Origin: Halomonas maura
GTDB lineage: Bacteria; Pseudomonadota; Gammaproteobacteria; Pseudomonadales; Halomonadaceae
Assembly: GCF_030409305.1 (NCBI RefSeq)
Contig: NZ_JAUFPQ010000027.1
Coordinates: 29,150-93,149 of the forward strand
DNA length: 64,000 nucleotides
Direction of reading: 5' to 3'
Shown: in pieces, positions 1-8,016 of the stretch
Position numbering within the stretch: the stretch's first letter is position 1
Layout of the letters: every line of letters starts with the position of its first letter
Made by a program: the position numbers and the translations under genes
The notes under the pieces: generated by a model
Databases searched by the model: none
Told to the model about the DNA's origin: nothing
What the model saw: the letters and a program-made list of their open reading frames with translations, nothing else

Positions 1-2
1 TG

Positions 3-806
3 CCCGAGCTCACCGATGCGCTGGCCGGCTGGCAGCCCGAGGGCGCCTGGATCGAGCAGGCCGCCCGACTGCGTGGCGAGTGGCATCAGGCGGTGGACAT
101 CGCCACCACCGACCGCGGCACCGACCTGCCCAGCGATGCCGAGGTCGTCGGCGCGGTCAACCGCGCCGCGGGCGAGCGCGACATCGTGGTGTGTGCCGCC
201 GGCGGCCTGCCCGGCGAGCTGCAGAAGCTGTGGCGCACCCGCCATGACCGCGGCTACCACATGGAGTACGGCTACTCCTGCATGGGCTATGAGCTGGCGG
301 GCGGGCTGGGCACCAAGATGGCCAAGCCCGACGCCGAGGTGTTCGTGATGGTCGGCGACGGTTCCTACCTGATGCTCAACTCCGAGATCGCCACCTCGGT
401 GATGCTGGGCCACAAGATCGTCGCGGTGGTGCTCGACAACCGTGGCTACGGCTGCATCCACCGGCTTCAGCAGTTCTGCGGCGGCCCCGGCTTCAACAAC
501 CTGCTCGACGACTGCCGGACCGTCGAGGGCGGCGCCCCCAGGACCGACTTCGCCGCCCATGCCCGGGCCCTGGGCGCCAAGGCCGAGAAGGTGGGCAACA
601 TCGCCGAGCTGGAACAGGCGCTGGAGCGCGCCAAGGCTGCCGACATCAGCTACGTGATCACCCTCGACACCGACCCGCTGCTCGACACCGGGGAGAGCGG
701 TTCCTGGTGGGACGTGGCGGTCCCCGAGGTCTCCGAACGCTCCCAGGTCGAGGAGGCGCGCCGGCGCTACGAGAGTCACAAGGCTCGCCAGTGGCAGAAC
801 CTCTGA
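3..806 (+). CDS. iolD: IolD, 3D-(3,5/4)-trihydroxycyclohexane-1,2-dione hydrolase, C-terminal part (5'-truncated by window)
   Basis: This is the last 267 residues of a thiamine-diphosphate enzyme; the frame is open back to the window edge, so the true start lies outside. IolD opens the ring of the diketo-inositol made by IolE, giving 5-deoxy-glucuronate. The ThDP-binding signature is visible as GDGS at about visible residue 118 followed about 26 residues later by the DN of VVLDNRGYG, as in the acetolactate-synthase superfamily. The tail with GSWWDVAVPEVS is typical of IolD. It lies 50 bp upstream of iolE on the same strand, so it belongs to the iol operon. The identity rests on the ThDP motif, the tail and the iolE-iolA neighbours; I am confident in the family and in the function. 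Confidence 0.93.
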   Translation, partial: PELTDALAGWQPEGAWIEQAARLRGEWHQAVDIATTDRGTDLPSDAEVVGAVNRAAGERDIVVCAAGGLPGELQKLWRTRHDRGYHMEYGYSCMGYELAGGLGTKMAKPDAEVFVMVGDGSYLMLNSEIATSVMLGHKIVAVVLDNRGYGCIHRLQQFCGGPGFNNLLDDCRTVEGGAPRTDFAAHARALGAKAEKVGNIAELEQALERAKAADISYVITLDTDPLLDTGESGSWWDVAVPEVSERSQVEEARRRYESHKARQWQNL

Positions 807-856
807 TACGGCGACACAGCACAACGAACCACAGGATTCCCCATCAGGAGCACGTC

Positions 857-1756
857 ATGAGCGTTAGACTCGGCATCAACCCCCTGACCTGGACCAACGA
901 CGACCTGCCGAGCCTCGGCGGTGACACCCCGCTCGAGGTCTGCCTCGCGGAGGGACGAGAGGCCGGCTTCAGTGGCTTCGAGCTGGGTCACAAGTTCCCG
1001 CGTACCCCGGAGGCGCTGTCCACGGTACTCGGCGAGTACGACCTGTCGCTGGTCTCCGGCTGGTACTCCAGCCAACTGCTGGAACGCAGCCCCGAGGAGG
1101 AGATCGAGGCGGTCAAGGACCACCTCGCCCTGCTCAAGCAGTGCGGCGCCACGGCAATGGTGTTCTGCGAGGTCAGTCGCTGCGTCCACGGCGACCAGCG
1201 CACCCCGCTGTCCCGGCGGCCGCACCTCAGCGATGCCGACTGGCAGCGCCTCACCGAGGGCCTGAACATCGTCGGCGACTACCTCAAGCAACAGGGCGTG
1301 CACCTGGCCTATCACCATCACCTGGGCACGCTGGTCGAGAGCCAGGCCGATGTGGAGCGGCTGATGGACAACACCCGCGACTCGGTGGGGCTGCTGCTCG
1401 ACCTCGGTCACCTGGTGGGGGCCGGCGGCGACCCGCTGGCCATCGCCGAGCGTTACGCCTCCCGCGTCAAGCACGTGCACTGCAAGGACATGCGTTTCGC
1501 GGTACTGGATGAGCTGCGCAACCGCGACAAGAGCTTCCTGGACGGCGTCCTCGACGGCCTGTTCACCGTGCCCGGCGACGGTGACATCGACTTCCTGCCC
1601 ACCCTGACGCAGCTCAGCGAGAGCGGCTACCAGGGCTGGCTGGTGGTGGAGGCCGAACAGGACCCCAAGGTGGCCCATCCGCTGACCTATGCCCGCCTGG
1701 GCTATCGCAACCTGCGCGATCTCGCCGAGCGGGCAGGCTTTGCCGTCACCAAGTGA
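857..1756 (+). CDS. iolE: IolE, myo-inosose-2 dehydratase
   Basis: A 299-residue protein of the xylose-isomerase-like TIM-barrel family that dehydrates 2-keto-myo-inositol to the diketone used by IolD. Metal and active-site motifs expected in the family are present: AYHHHLGTLVE near residue 155, LLLDLGHLVGAGG near 182 and KHVHCKDMR near 205. The start at the ATG of MSVRLGINPLTW is preceded by AGGAG seven bases upstream; an in-frame ATG further upstream would run through the end of iolD and has no such site. Length matches the family (about 300 residues). It sits between iolD and iolA in one transcription unit. Confidence 0.95.
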   Translation: MSVRLGINPLTWTNDDLPSLGGDTPLEVCLAEGREAGFSGFELGHKFPRTPEALSTVLGEYDLSLVSGWYSSQLLERSPEEEIEAVKDHLALLKQCGATAMVFCEVSRCVHGDQRTPLSRRPHLSDADWQRLTEGLNIVGDYLKQQGVHLAYHHHLGTLVESQADVERLMDNTRDSVGLLLDLGHLVGAGGDPLAIAERYASRVKHVHCKDMRFAVLDELRNRDKSFLDGVLDGLFTVPGDGDIDFLPTLTQLSESGYQGWLVVEAEQDPKVAHPLTYARLGYRNLRDLAERAGFAVTK

Positions 1757-1807
1757 ATCGACGACGTCCCGTCTCACGTACCACATCGAATACATCGAGG
1801 CTTACTC

Positions 1808-3310
1808 ATGAACCAGATCCATCACTACCTCAATGGCAGCATCGCCGAGGGCCGCAGCGAACGCTTCGCGCCGGTCTACAACCCCGCCACCGGCGAGCAG
1901 AGTGCCCGGGTGGCCCTGGCCACCGCCGACGAGACCCGCGAGGCGGTACGCATCGCCGATGAGGCCTTCGCCGCCTGGTCGAAGGTCACGCCCCTCAAGC
2001 GCTCGCGCATCCTGTTCAAGTTCAAGGCGCTGGTCGAGCAGCATGCCGACGAGCTGGCCCGCCTGATCTCCCGCGAGCACGGCAAGGTGTTCTCCGACGC
2101 CAAGGGCGAGGTGACCCGCGGCCTGGAGGTGGTGGAATTCGCCTGCGGCATTCCCCACCTGCAGAAGGGCGAGCACTCGATGAACGTCGGCACCGGCGTG
2201 GACAGCTATTCGATGATGCAGCCGCTGGGCGTCTGTGCCGGCATCTCGCCGTTCAACTTCCCGGCCATGGTGCCGATGTGGATGTTCCCCATCGCCCTGG
2301 CCTGCGGCAATACCTTCGTCATGAAGCCCTCCGAGAAGGACCCGTCCACGCCGATGCGCCTGGCCGAGCTGCTCAGCGAGGCCGGCCTGCCCGACGGCGT
2401 GTTCAACGTGGTCAACGGCGACAAGGAGTCGGTGGACGTGCTGCTCACCGACGAGCGGGTCCAGGCGGTAAGCTTCGTCGGCTCCACGCCCATCGCCGAG
2501 TACATCTATGCCACCGCCTCGGCCCACGGCAAGCGGGTCCAGGCCCTGGGCGGCGCCAAGAACCACATGGTGATCATGCCCGACGCCGACCTCGACCAGG
2601 CCGTCGGCGCGCTGATGGGCGCCGCCTACGGCAGCGCCGGCGAGCGCTGCATGGCCATCTCCGTGGCCGTACCGGTCGGCGAGGACACCGCCCGCCGCCT
2701 GCGCGAGAAGCTTGTCGCCGAGCTCGGCAAGCTGAGTGTCGGCCCGGGGCTCGTCGACGGCCCGGACAACGACATGGGGCCACTGGTCACCCGCGAGCAC
2801 CTCGAGAAGGTCAAGGGCTACATCGCCACCGGCGTCGAGGAAGGCGCGGAACTGGTGGTCGACGGCCGCGAGGCGACCATCGAGGGGGCCGGCGACGGCT
2901 ACTTCGTCGGCGGCTCACTGTTCGACCACGTCACGCCGGACATGCGCATTCACCGCGAGGAGATCTTCGGCCCGGTGCTGGCCATCGCCCGGGCCGCGAG
3001 CTTCGACGAGGCCGTGTCGATGATCAACGATCACGAATTCGGCAACGGTACCGCCATCTTCACCCGTGACGGCGATGCCGCCCGCCAATTCTGCGAGCAG
3101 ATCCAGGTCGGCATGGTCGGGGTCAACGTGCCGATCCCGGTGCCCATGGCCTTCCACAGCTTCGGCGGCTGGAAGCGCTCGCTGTTCGGCCCGCTGCACA
3201 TGCACGGCCCCGACGGCGTGCGTTTCAACACCCGCATGAAGACCATCACCCAGCGCTGGCCCAGCGGCATCCGGGAGGAAACCAACCACTTCACCATGCC
3301 GACCCACTAA
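1808..3310 (+). CDS. iolA: IolA/MmsA, CoA-acylating (methyl)malonate-semialdehyde dehydrogenase
   Basis: A 500-residue aldehyde dehydrogenase. It performs the last step of inositol breakdown, converting malonate semialdehyde to acetyl-CoA and CO2, and in valine catabolism converts methylmalonate semialdehyde to propionyl-CoA. The catalytic cysteine is Cys281 in GSAGERCMAIS, and the NAD-site motifs SPFNFPAMVP and FVGSTPIAEYIY are intact. The C-terminal GGWKRSLFGPLHMHG block is characteristic of MMSDH rather than of other aldehyde dehydrogenases. GAGG precedes the ATG. It is 51 bp downstream of iolE and appears to end the operon, because a GC-rich hairpin follows at 3401-3424. The protein could also serve valine catabolism, but the context favours inositol. 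Confidence 0.95.
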   Translation: MNQIHHYLNGSIAEGRSERFAPVYNPATGEQSARVALATADETREAVRIADEAFAAWSKVTPLKRSRILFKFKALVEQHADELARLISREHGKVFSDAKGEVTRGLEVVEFACGIPHLQKGEHSMNVGTGVDSYSMMQPLGVCAGISPFNFPAMVPMWMFPIALACGNTFVMKPSEKDPSTPMRLAELLSEAGLPDGVFNVVNGDKESVDVLLTDERVQAVSFVGSTPIAEYIYATASAHGKRVQALGGAKNHMVIMPDADLDQAVGALMGAAYGSAGERCMAISVAVPVGEDTARRLREKLVAELGKLSVGPGLVDGPDNDMGPLVTREHLEKVKGYIATGVEEGAELVVDGREATIEGAGDGYFVGGSLFDHVTPDMRIHREEIFGPVLAIARAASFDEAVSMINDHEFGNGTAIFTRDGDAARQFCEQIQVGMVGVNVPIPVPMAFHSFGGWKRSLFGPLHMHGPDGVRFNTRMKTITQRWPSGIREETNHFTMPTH

Positions 3311-3400
3311 GCGCTGCTTGCCAAACGTCCCGCAGTGATGGGCGCCGGGGACAAAGGCTTGCCGCCGGAAACGCCCATCTCAGCTGCAACACGACGCCCG

Positions 3401-3424
3401 CGCCGGACCCCGACGGGGCCGGCG
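3401..3424 (+). terminator. Probable transcription terminator after iolA
   Basis: A hairpin CGCCGG-A-CCCC / GGGG-CCGGCG with a three-base loop and one bulged A, followed by TCTTGCCTTT. The U-tract is interrupted, so termination may be partial. Confidence 0.6.
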
Positions 3425-3580
3425 TCTTGCCTTTGGGAGGACGCCATGCCCTCGTCACCATTCCCCTGACCGACCAACGCCCGCCGTCGTGATGATCGTG
3501 ATCACCGAGAAAGCACGCCGACTGGTCGTTCGGCCACGGCGAGGCGCAGTTCCTCGGCGGTGCCAGGCGCGGGTGACAGT

Positions 3581-3620
3581 TTGTGCGGAATACTTATTCC
3601 ATTATACAAATGCATAGAAT
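3581..3620 (+). promoter_or_regulatory. Candidate sigma70 promoter of the NCS1 permease
   Basis: TTGTGC at 3581-3586 and TATACA at 3603-3608 are separated by 16 bases, and the first palindromic operator fills that spacer exactly. An alternative -10, TAGAAT at 3615-3620, matches the consensus better but lacks a good -35. The 150-bp leader before the ATG at 3761 is consistent with either. Inferred from sequence only. Confidence 0.5.
3587..3600. promoter_or_regulatory. GGAA-N6-TTCC palindrome, putative IolR operator 1
   Basis: GGAATACTTATTCC, a 6+6 inverted repeat with a two-base centre. It fits the GGAA-N6-TTCC motif described for the RpiR-type inositol repressor IolR of Sinorhizobium. It lies between the candidate -35 and -10, a repressing position. 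Confidence 0.6.
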
Positions 3621-3644
3621 GGTAGATTTGTAATCACGATAAAT

Positions 3645-3658
3645 GGAACATATATTCC
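3645..3658. promoter_or_regulatory. GGAA-N6-TTCC palindrome, putative IolR operator 2
   Basis: GGAACATATATTCC, a second match to GGAA-N6-TTCC, centred 58 bp from the first and lying downstream of both candidate -10 boxes. Two such sites in one short promoter are unlikely by chance in this G+C-rich DNA. Confidence 0.6.
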
Positions 3659-3760
3659 GTTCTGCGGTCGGCACGACCCCGTCGACCTGCATCGGCAGGG
3701 GCGCTGCCCTGATCCCGACCTCAACAACCCTCAACCGTCCAAGAACAACGGGAGAGCGTC

Positions 3761-5470
3761 ATGAGTACACAAGCAACGGATGTATCGTCTTCCCCGGCCG
3801 GGGAAGACGTCGCGCAGAGCGATGAACTCGAGTACCAACGCATCCCGCCCAGCAAGCAGCTGAGCGGTAAGTACTTCCTAGGGGCCTATTCCGGCGAGCA
3901 CGTGGCGGGTACGGAGTTCGTCATCGGTGCCGCCCTGGTATCGCTGGGCGTCTCGACCAGCGACCTGATCTGGGGCCTGATTCTCGGTAACCTGATGGCG
4001 GTACTGTCCTGGGCCTGGGTCTGCAGCCCGGTGGCGACACGCTCGCGCATGACGGTCTACTGGTATCTGGCCCGGCTGGCGGGCAAGAAGGTCTCCTACA
4101 TCTACAACATCGTCAACGGCATCTTCTACGCCGTGGTGGCCGGCGCCATGATCACGGTGTCGGCCTCGGCGTTTCGGGCCATGACCGATATTCCGCCGCA
4201 GACCGGGCTCTACCCGACCAGCGTCAGTTTCGTGGTGCTGGCGCTTGGCGTGGGGGCCTTCACCGTCTTTCTGACCCTGAAGGGCTTCAAGCTGATCGCC
4301 AATTTCTCGACGGTCTGCGCGCCCTGGATGGCGACCATGTTCCTGGTCAGCGGCATCCTGTCCGTGCCGATCGTCACCCAACTGGGCGCCCAGCAGGGCC
4401 TGAGCGGCCTGGGTTCGGTGCTCGACGGCCTGGTCTGGACCGGGCAGACGCCGGACGGCGAAGCGGGGATCAGCATCTGGGTGATCGCCGCCTGGGCCTG
4501 GGGCGTCAACCTGCCGATGCACCTGGGCATGAGCGACATGAGCATCCTGCGTTTCGCGCGCAAGTCCTCCTATGGCTACTTCTCCGCGGCAGGCATGTAC
4601 ATCGGCCACTTCATGGCCTGGGTGTGTGCCGGCATCTTGGGGGCCACCGCCTCGCTGCTGCTCAAGGAACAGCTGATTGGCCTGGATCCAGGCGCCATCG
4701 CCTATCGCATCCTCGGCGCCATGGGCCTGGTGGCCGTGGTGGTCGCCGGCTGGACCACCTCCATCCCGAGCCTGTATCGGGCGGGCCTGGCCTTCCAGTC
4801 CGTGTTCCATCGCCACAAGCCCTTCAACGTCAGCCTGACGGTGGGTGCCGCCACCACCGTGATCGCCTGCTTCCCGTTCGCCTTCACCTCGCTCCTGGAC
4901 GTCATGTCCTACCTGATCATGGCCATGGCCCCCATCGGCGCCATCATCGCCGCCGAGCACTTCGTGCTGCCCCGGCTTGGCATCCGCCCGCTGTGGCGTG
5001 AGCATCGGAACCTCGAGGACAACCGGCCCGCCATCCTGACCTGGGTCACCGGAGTGGGAGTGGGTATCCTCATGATCGTCCTGCCCCAGGTCCACCTGTT
5101 CACGGTGTTCATCCCGGTGTGGCTGACGTCCTTCATCGTCTATCCGCTGCTGTGTCGCGTCATGGGGGTCGAGACCGAGTCCGTTATCGACTACTACGAA
5201 GCGGCCTACGGACCGGTGGAGCCACCCGAGCTGCCCGGCGTCACCGCCCAGCCGCAGTCGCCGGTCAACCGCCGCGATCCCTGGTACTTCCTGGCCTTCG
5301 GCTGCCTGGTGGTGATCCTGCTGGCGAGTTTCTGGGCCTGGGCCGGCGGCGGCGCCGGTGCCATCGACTATGTCGAGACCTACAAGTGGCTGGTAGTGCC
5401 GTTGACGGGGCTCTACTTCGTCGCCGCCACGCTGTGGATGAAGAATCGCCGTGAGCCGCATACGGCTTAA
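3761..5470 (+). CDS. NCS1-family (CodB-like) permease, candidate inositol-regulon transporter
   Basis: A 569-residue integral membrane protein with a ~45-residue hydrophilic N-terminus and about twelve hydrophobic segments. The first core helix, around GTEFVIGAALVSLG, and the following PVATRSRMTVYWYLARLAG resemble nucleobase:cation symporters of the NCS1 family. It is somewhat longer than typical CodB (about 420 residues), with two extra hydrophobic stretches at the C-terminus. GGAG precedes the ATG. Family assignment is good, substrate is not: NCS1 proteins usually carry nucleobases, hydantoins or related heterocycles, but the position straight after iolDEA and the two GGAA-N6-TTCC sites suggest an inositol-linked substrate. 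It converges with the AraC gene downstream. Confidence 0.8.
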   Translation: MSTQATDVSSSPAGEDVAQSDELEYQRIPPSKQLSGKYFLGAYSGEHVAGTEFVIGAALVSLGVSTSDLIWGLILGNLMAVLSWAWVCSPVATRSRMTVYWYLARLAGKKVSYIYNIVNGIFYAVVAGAMITVSASAFRAMTDIPPQTGLYPTSVSFVVLALGVGAFTVFLTLKGFKLIANFSTVCAPWMATMFLVSGILSVPIVTQLGAQQGLSGLGSVLDGLVWTGQTPDGEAGISIWVIAAWAWGVNLPMHLGMSDMSILRFARKSSYGYFSAAGMYIGHFMAWVCAGILGATASLLLKEQLIGLDPGAIAYRILGAMGLVAVVVAGWTTSIPSLYRAGLAFQSVFHRHKPFNVSLTVGAATTVIACFPFAFTSLLDVMSYLIMAMAPIGAIIAAEHFVLPRLGIRPLWREHRNLEDNRPAILTWVTGVGVGILMIVLPQVHLFTVFIPVWLTSFIVYPLLCRVMGVETESVIDYYEAAYGPVEPPELPGVTAQPQSPVNRRDPWYFLAFGCLVVILLASFWAWAGGGAGAIDYVETYKWLVVPLTGLYFVAATLWMKNRREPHTA

Positions 5471-5662
5471 GAGAGCCTGCAGCTGGCACGCGACGGGCTG
5501 GCCGCTGGCCGGCCCGTTTCGTGTCGCCACTTCGAGAACCACACCCAGGGACCTCGCCCTGGAAGGCGTCATGGCCAAGGGGCTCCCGACACCGGGCTCC
5601 CCTCCGGCCTGGCGCGACAGGAAACGGCTCGAGGCCATCGAGCCCCCTCCTGGTGGCAGCAC

Positions 5663-6556
5663 TCATCTGCCAAGATAGCGCCGGCGATAGCTGCCGGGCG
5701 TCACGCCCACGACCTTCTTGAAGGCGGTGTTGAAGTAGCTGGGGTGGCGATAGCCCACCCGCTCGGCGATCTCGGCGACGCTGAGTTCGGTGTTGATCAG
5801 CAGCGACTGCGCCTCGCCGACCCGGCGCCGGATCAGGTAGTGGATGGGCGAGCAGCCCACCGTGGCCTTGAAGCGATGGGCGAGGTGGTAGGGACTGACC
5901 TTGAAGCGCGCGGCCATGCCTTCGAGGCCGAGCGCCTCGGCGTAGCGCTCGTCGATGTAGCGTCTGACGTCCTGGCCCAATTCATAGCGGGGGGCCGCGA
6001 GACGCGGGTCCGGCCGCTCGAGCAGCCGCCCCATCAGCAGGATCAGCGCCTGGAGCAGATGGTGGCAGATCTCGGCCGTGCCGTCCTGACGCGTGGCGAC
6101 CTGTGCGTGAAGCAGCCCCATCAGGCCCTCGAAGTCATCATGGTGCTCGCCGCTGGCCAGCACCGGACTGCCCTGCTCGGGCACCAGGTGATTGACCGGC
6201 AGCCCGCGCAGCTTGAGGCCGCGAAAGCCGCAACAGTAGACGCCGATGCCTGCCCCGGGGCAGGCCGATTCGTCGTGCAGGGTGCCGCCATTGTAGATGA
6301 GCAGGTCACCCCGACGGGTGCGGTACTCGCGTCCGCCGATGATGTGGGTGCCCTGCCCTTCACGGATGAAGACGATCTCGGCACAGTCGTCATGGCGGTG
6401 CATGGCACGCGGCATCTCGCTGTGACGGCCTTCGACCCGGCACATGTAGAGCAGCTCGGCAGGCCGTTCCACGACCAGCGAGCTGCTGGCACCCGGCTGC
6501 AGGAAACGCTGAAGCACCGGCGACCCTCCGCAGTGGCGATGTTTTCCGGCCATCAT
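5663..6556 (-). CDS. AraC-family transcriptional regulator
   Basis: A 297-residue regulator. Residues ~30-110 form a cupin-type AraC ligand-binding domain (MHRHDDCAEIVFIREGQG, then RRGDLLIYNGGTLHDE), and residues ~195-295 carry the two helix-turn-helix motifs ending in VGYRHPSYFNTAFKKVVGVTPGSYRRR, the classic AraC signature. Two adjacent ATG codons are possible starts; the first, after GGGGATCGGGG, is used here. A longer reading exists upstream but it only reads through the preceding oxidoreductase gene in another frame. It is the last gene of a reverse-strand cluster behind a Gfo/Idh/MocA oxidoreductase and a sugar-isomerase-like protein, so it probably regulates that polyol or sugar module. 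Confidence 0.88.
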   Translation of the reverse strand: MMAGKHRHCGGSPVLQRFLQPGASSSLVVERPAELLYMCRVEGRHSEMPRAMHRHDDCAEIVFIREGQGTHIIGGREYRTRRGDLLIYNGGTLHDESACPGAGIGVYCCGFRGLKLRGLPVNHLVPEQGSPVLASGEHHDDFEGLMGLLHAQVATRQDGTAEICHHLLQALILLMGRLLERPDPRLAAPRYELGQDVRRYIDERYAEALGLEGMAARFKVSPYHLAHRFKATVGCSPIHYLIRRRVGEAQSLLINTELSVAEIAERVGYRHPSYFNTAFKKVVGVTPGSYRRRYLGR

Positions 6557-6620
6557 CCCCGATCCCCGGCGTCGCCTGCCAGTCCGACGGCGGCGAGCCG
6601 GTAGCATCAGGCTCCGGCTG

Positions 6621-7793
6621 TCAGACGTAGTCGACCCATACCGCCCCGTCATCGGCAGACCTGACGCAGTTCTCCACCCAACGCACGCCTTCGACACCGG
6701 CATCGATGCCGGGAACGCCCAGCGCGGCGACTGCCGCCGCATCGCCATGATCCATCGCCTCCATGGCCAGCGCGAAGCGATAGTAGAGGTTGGACCAGGC
6801 CTCGAAGAGCCCCTCGGGGTGGCCGGCGCCAATGCGATCGTCCTCCAGGGCCTCGGGGTAGAGGTAGTCCATGCCGCGCTCCAGCACCTGCGCCGGCCGT
6901 CCCTGCACCTCGTAGCGCAGCTGGTTGGGCTGCTCGTCCCACCATTCCAGGCTGGCCCGGCTCCCCACCACCCGCACCTTCTGGCCATGCATGCCGCCGG
7001 CATTGACGGCGGAAGCCCACAGATGGCCCATGGCCCCGCCCTCGTACTCCATCAGCACGTAAGCGTTGTCCTCCAGCGGCGCCCGGCTCGCCACGAAGCT
7101 CTGGCGCGAACAGAGCAGGCGCCGCACCCTCAGTTCCGGCAACATCGCTTCGGCGAGGTAGTAGGGATGCGTCGCCAGGTCCGCCAGCACATAGCTGGGG
7201 CCGGCCTGCCTGGGGTCGACCCGCCAGCGGGTGCTGGGGTTGGCCTCTTCGACGGCCTCGCTATGGAAGCCGTGGGCGAACTGCATATGCACCATGCGGA
7301 TCTCGCCCAGATCGCCGCTGGCGATCATCGCCCGCGCCTGGCGGATCATCTGGTGCCCCGAGTAGCCATAGGTCACGCCGACGAAACGCCCCTGGCGTTC
7401 GGCCAGCGACCGCAGTTCCTCGGCCTCGGCCACGGTGAAGCACAGCGGCTTCTCGCACACCACGTGCAGCCCCGCCTCCAGCGCCGCCATGCAGATGGCG
7501 AAGTGGGTGCCGTTGGGGGTGGCGATGGAGACCGCCTGGATGCCATCCTCGCGCCTGGCCTCCTCGGCGAACAGCGTCTGGTAGTCCGGGTAGCAGCGTT
7601 CGGGGGCCACCCGCAGTGTCTGGCCGAACGCGCGACCGCGTGCCGGGTCGAGGTCGAAGGCACCGGCCACCAGCTGGAAGCTGTTGTCGCGCAATGCCGC
7701 GCAGCGGTGGATATAGCCGATCTGGCTGCCGCGGCCGCCGCCGACCATGGCCCAGCGGATCGGGGCATTCGTCTTCAGCTCACCCTGGATCAT
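6621..7793 (-). CDS. Gfo/Idh/MocA-family NAD(P)-dependent oxidoreductase
   Basis: A 390-residue protein with an N-terminal Rossmann fold (AMVGGGRGSQIGYIHR near residue 17), the family's EKPLCF motif near residue 111 that carries the catalytic lysine, and a C-terminal alpha/beta domain with DLATHPYYL. This is the family of inositol, glucose-fructose and related dehydrogenases. The start at 7793 is chosen because AAGGAG sits seven bases before that ATG, whereas the upstream in-frame ATG has no such site. It lies between the isomerase-like gene and the AraC gene on the same strand. Substrate unknown; an inositol isomer or an aldose derivative is plausible from the iol genes nearby. Confidence 0.88.
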   Translation of the reverse strand: MIQGELKTNAPIRWAMVGGGRGSQIGYIHRCAALRDNSFQLVAGAFDLDPARGRAFGQTLRVAPERCYPDYQTLFAEEARREDGIQAVSIATPNGTHFAICMAALEAGLHVVCEKPLCFTVAEAEELRSLAERQGRFVGVTYGYSGHQMIRQARAMIASGDLGEIRMVHMQFAHGFHSEAVEEANPSTRWRVDPRQAGPSYVLADLATHPYYLAEAMLPELRVRRLLCSRQSFVASRAPLEDNAYVLMEYEGGAMGHLWASAVNAGGMHGQKVRVVGSRASLEWWDEQPNQLRYEVQGRPAQVLERGMDYLYPEALEDDRIGAGHPEGLFEAWSNLYYRFALAMEAMDHGDAAAVAALGVPGIDAGVEGVRWVENCVRSADDGAVWVDYV

Positions 7794-7814
7794 GTCAAAT
7801 CTCCTTTGTGAAAA

Positions 7815-8013
7815 GCTCTGCTTCATGTAGCGAGCGATGAGCGGCTGGCCGCCGTCGGAGCGCAGCAACCGGCGTTGACTGGATGCTCGATGAGGATTGC
7901 GGCGGTCCGACGATTCGGCACCGCCGTCGGCCAGGATGGCCAGGTTCGCTCCCTACGAACCAACGCACTTCCCACCTCCATGTGGGTCATCGAGCGCAGC
8001 CATCAATCAGTGC
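7815..8013. repeat. Structured intergenic repeat, copy 1 (with a 51-bp insertion)
   Basis: This copy matches 28994-29147 along its length: a conserved core with AGCAACCG, GTTGACTGG, ATGAGGATT and GCGGTCCG at equivalent places. Outer arms 7815-7827 and 8001-8013 pair imperfectly (about 10 of 13), inner arms CTGGCCGCCG (7845-7854) and CGTCGGCCAG (7925-7934) pair with one mismatch, and CAAC-CGGC-GTTG (7866-7877) forms a small central hairpin. Bases 7938-7988 are absent from copy 2 and contain two mini-hairpins, one with a REP-like core. The element fills the gap between two reverse-strand genes and ends four bases from a stop codon. Confidence 0.75.
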
Positions 8014-8016
8014 GTC

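Larger units (their letters stand above)
3311..3760. other. Intergenic region: iol operon end and promoter of the NCS1 permease
   Basis: This 450-bp stretch holds no convincing gene. Its first part carries a terminator-like hairpin after iolA. From about 3580 the base composition turns strongly A+T-rich for some 80 bases, unlike its surroundings, and contains a promoter-like region with two GGAA-N6-TTCC palindromes listed separately. Confidence 0.8.

Noticed and set aside
3643..3825. A 60-codon open frame before the permease
   Set aside because: It has no ribosome site, overlaps the permease start and covers operator DNA.
3878..5662. A 594-codon reverse-strand open frame
   Set aside because: It mirrors the NCS1 permease gene; its translation is rich in Asp, His and Gln and has no conserved sequence.
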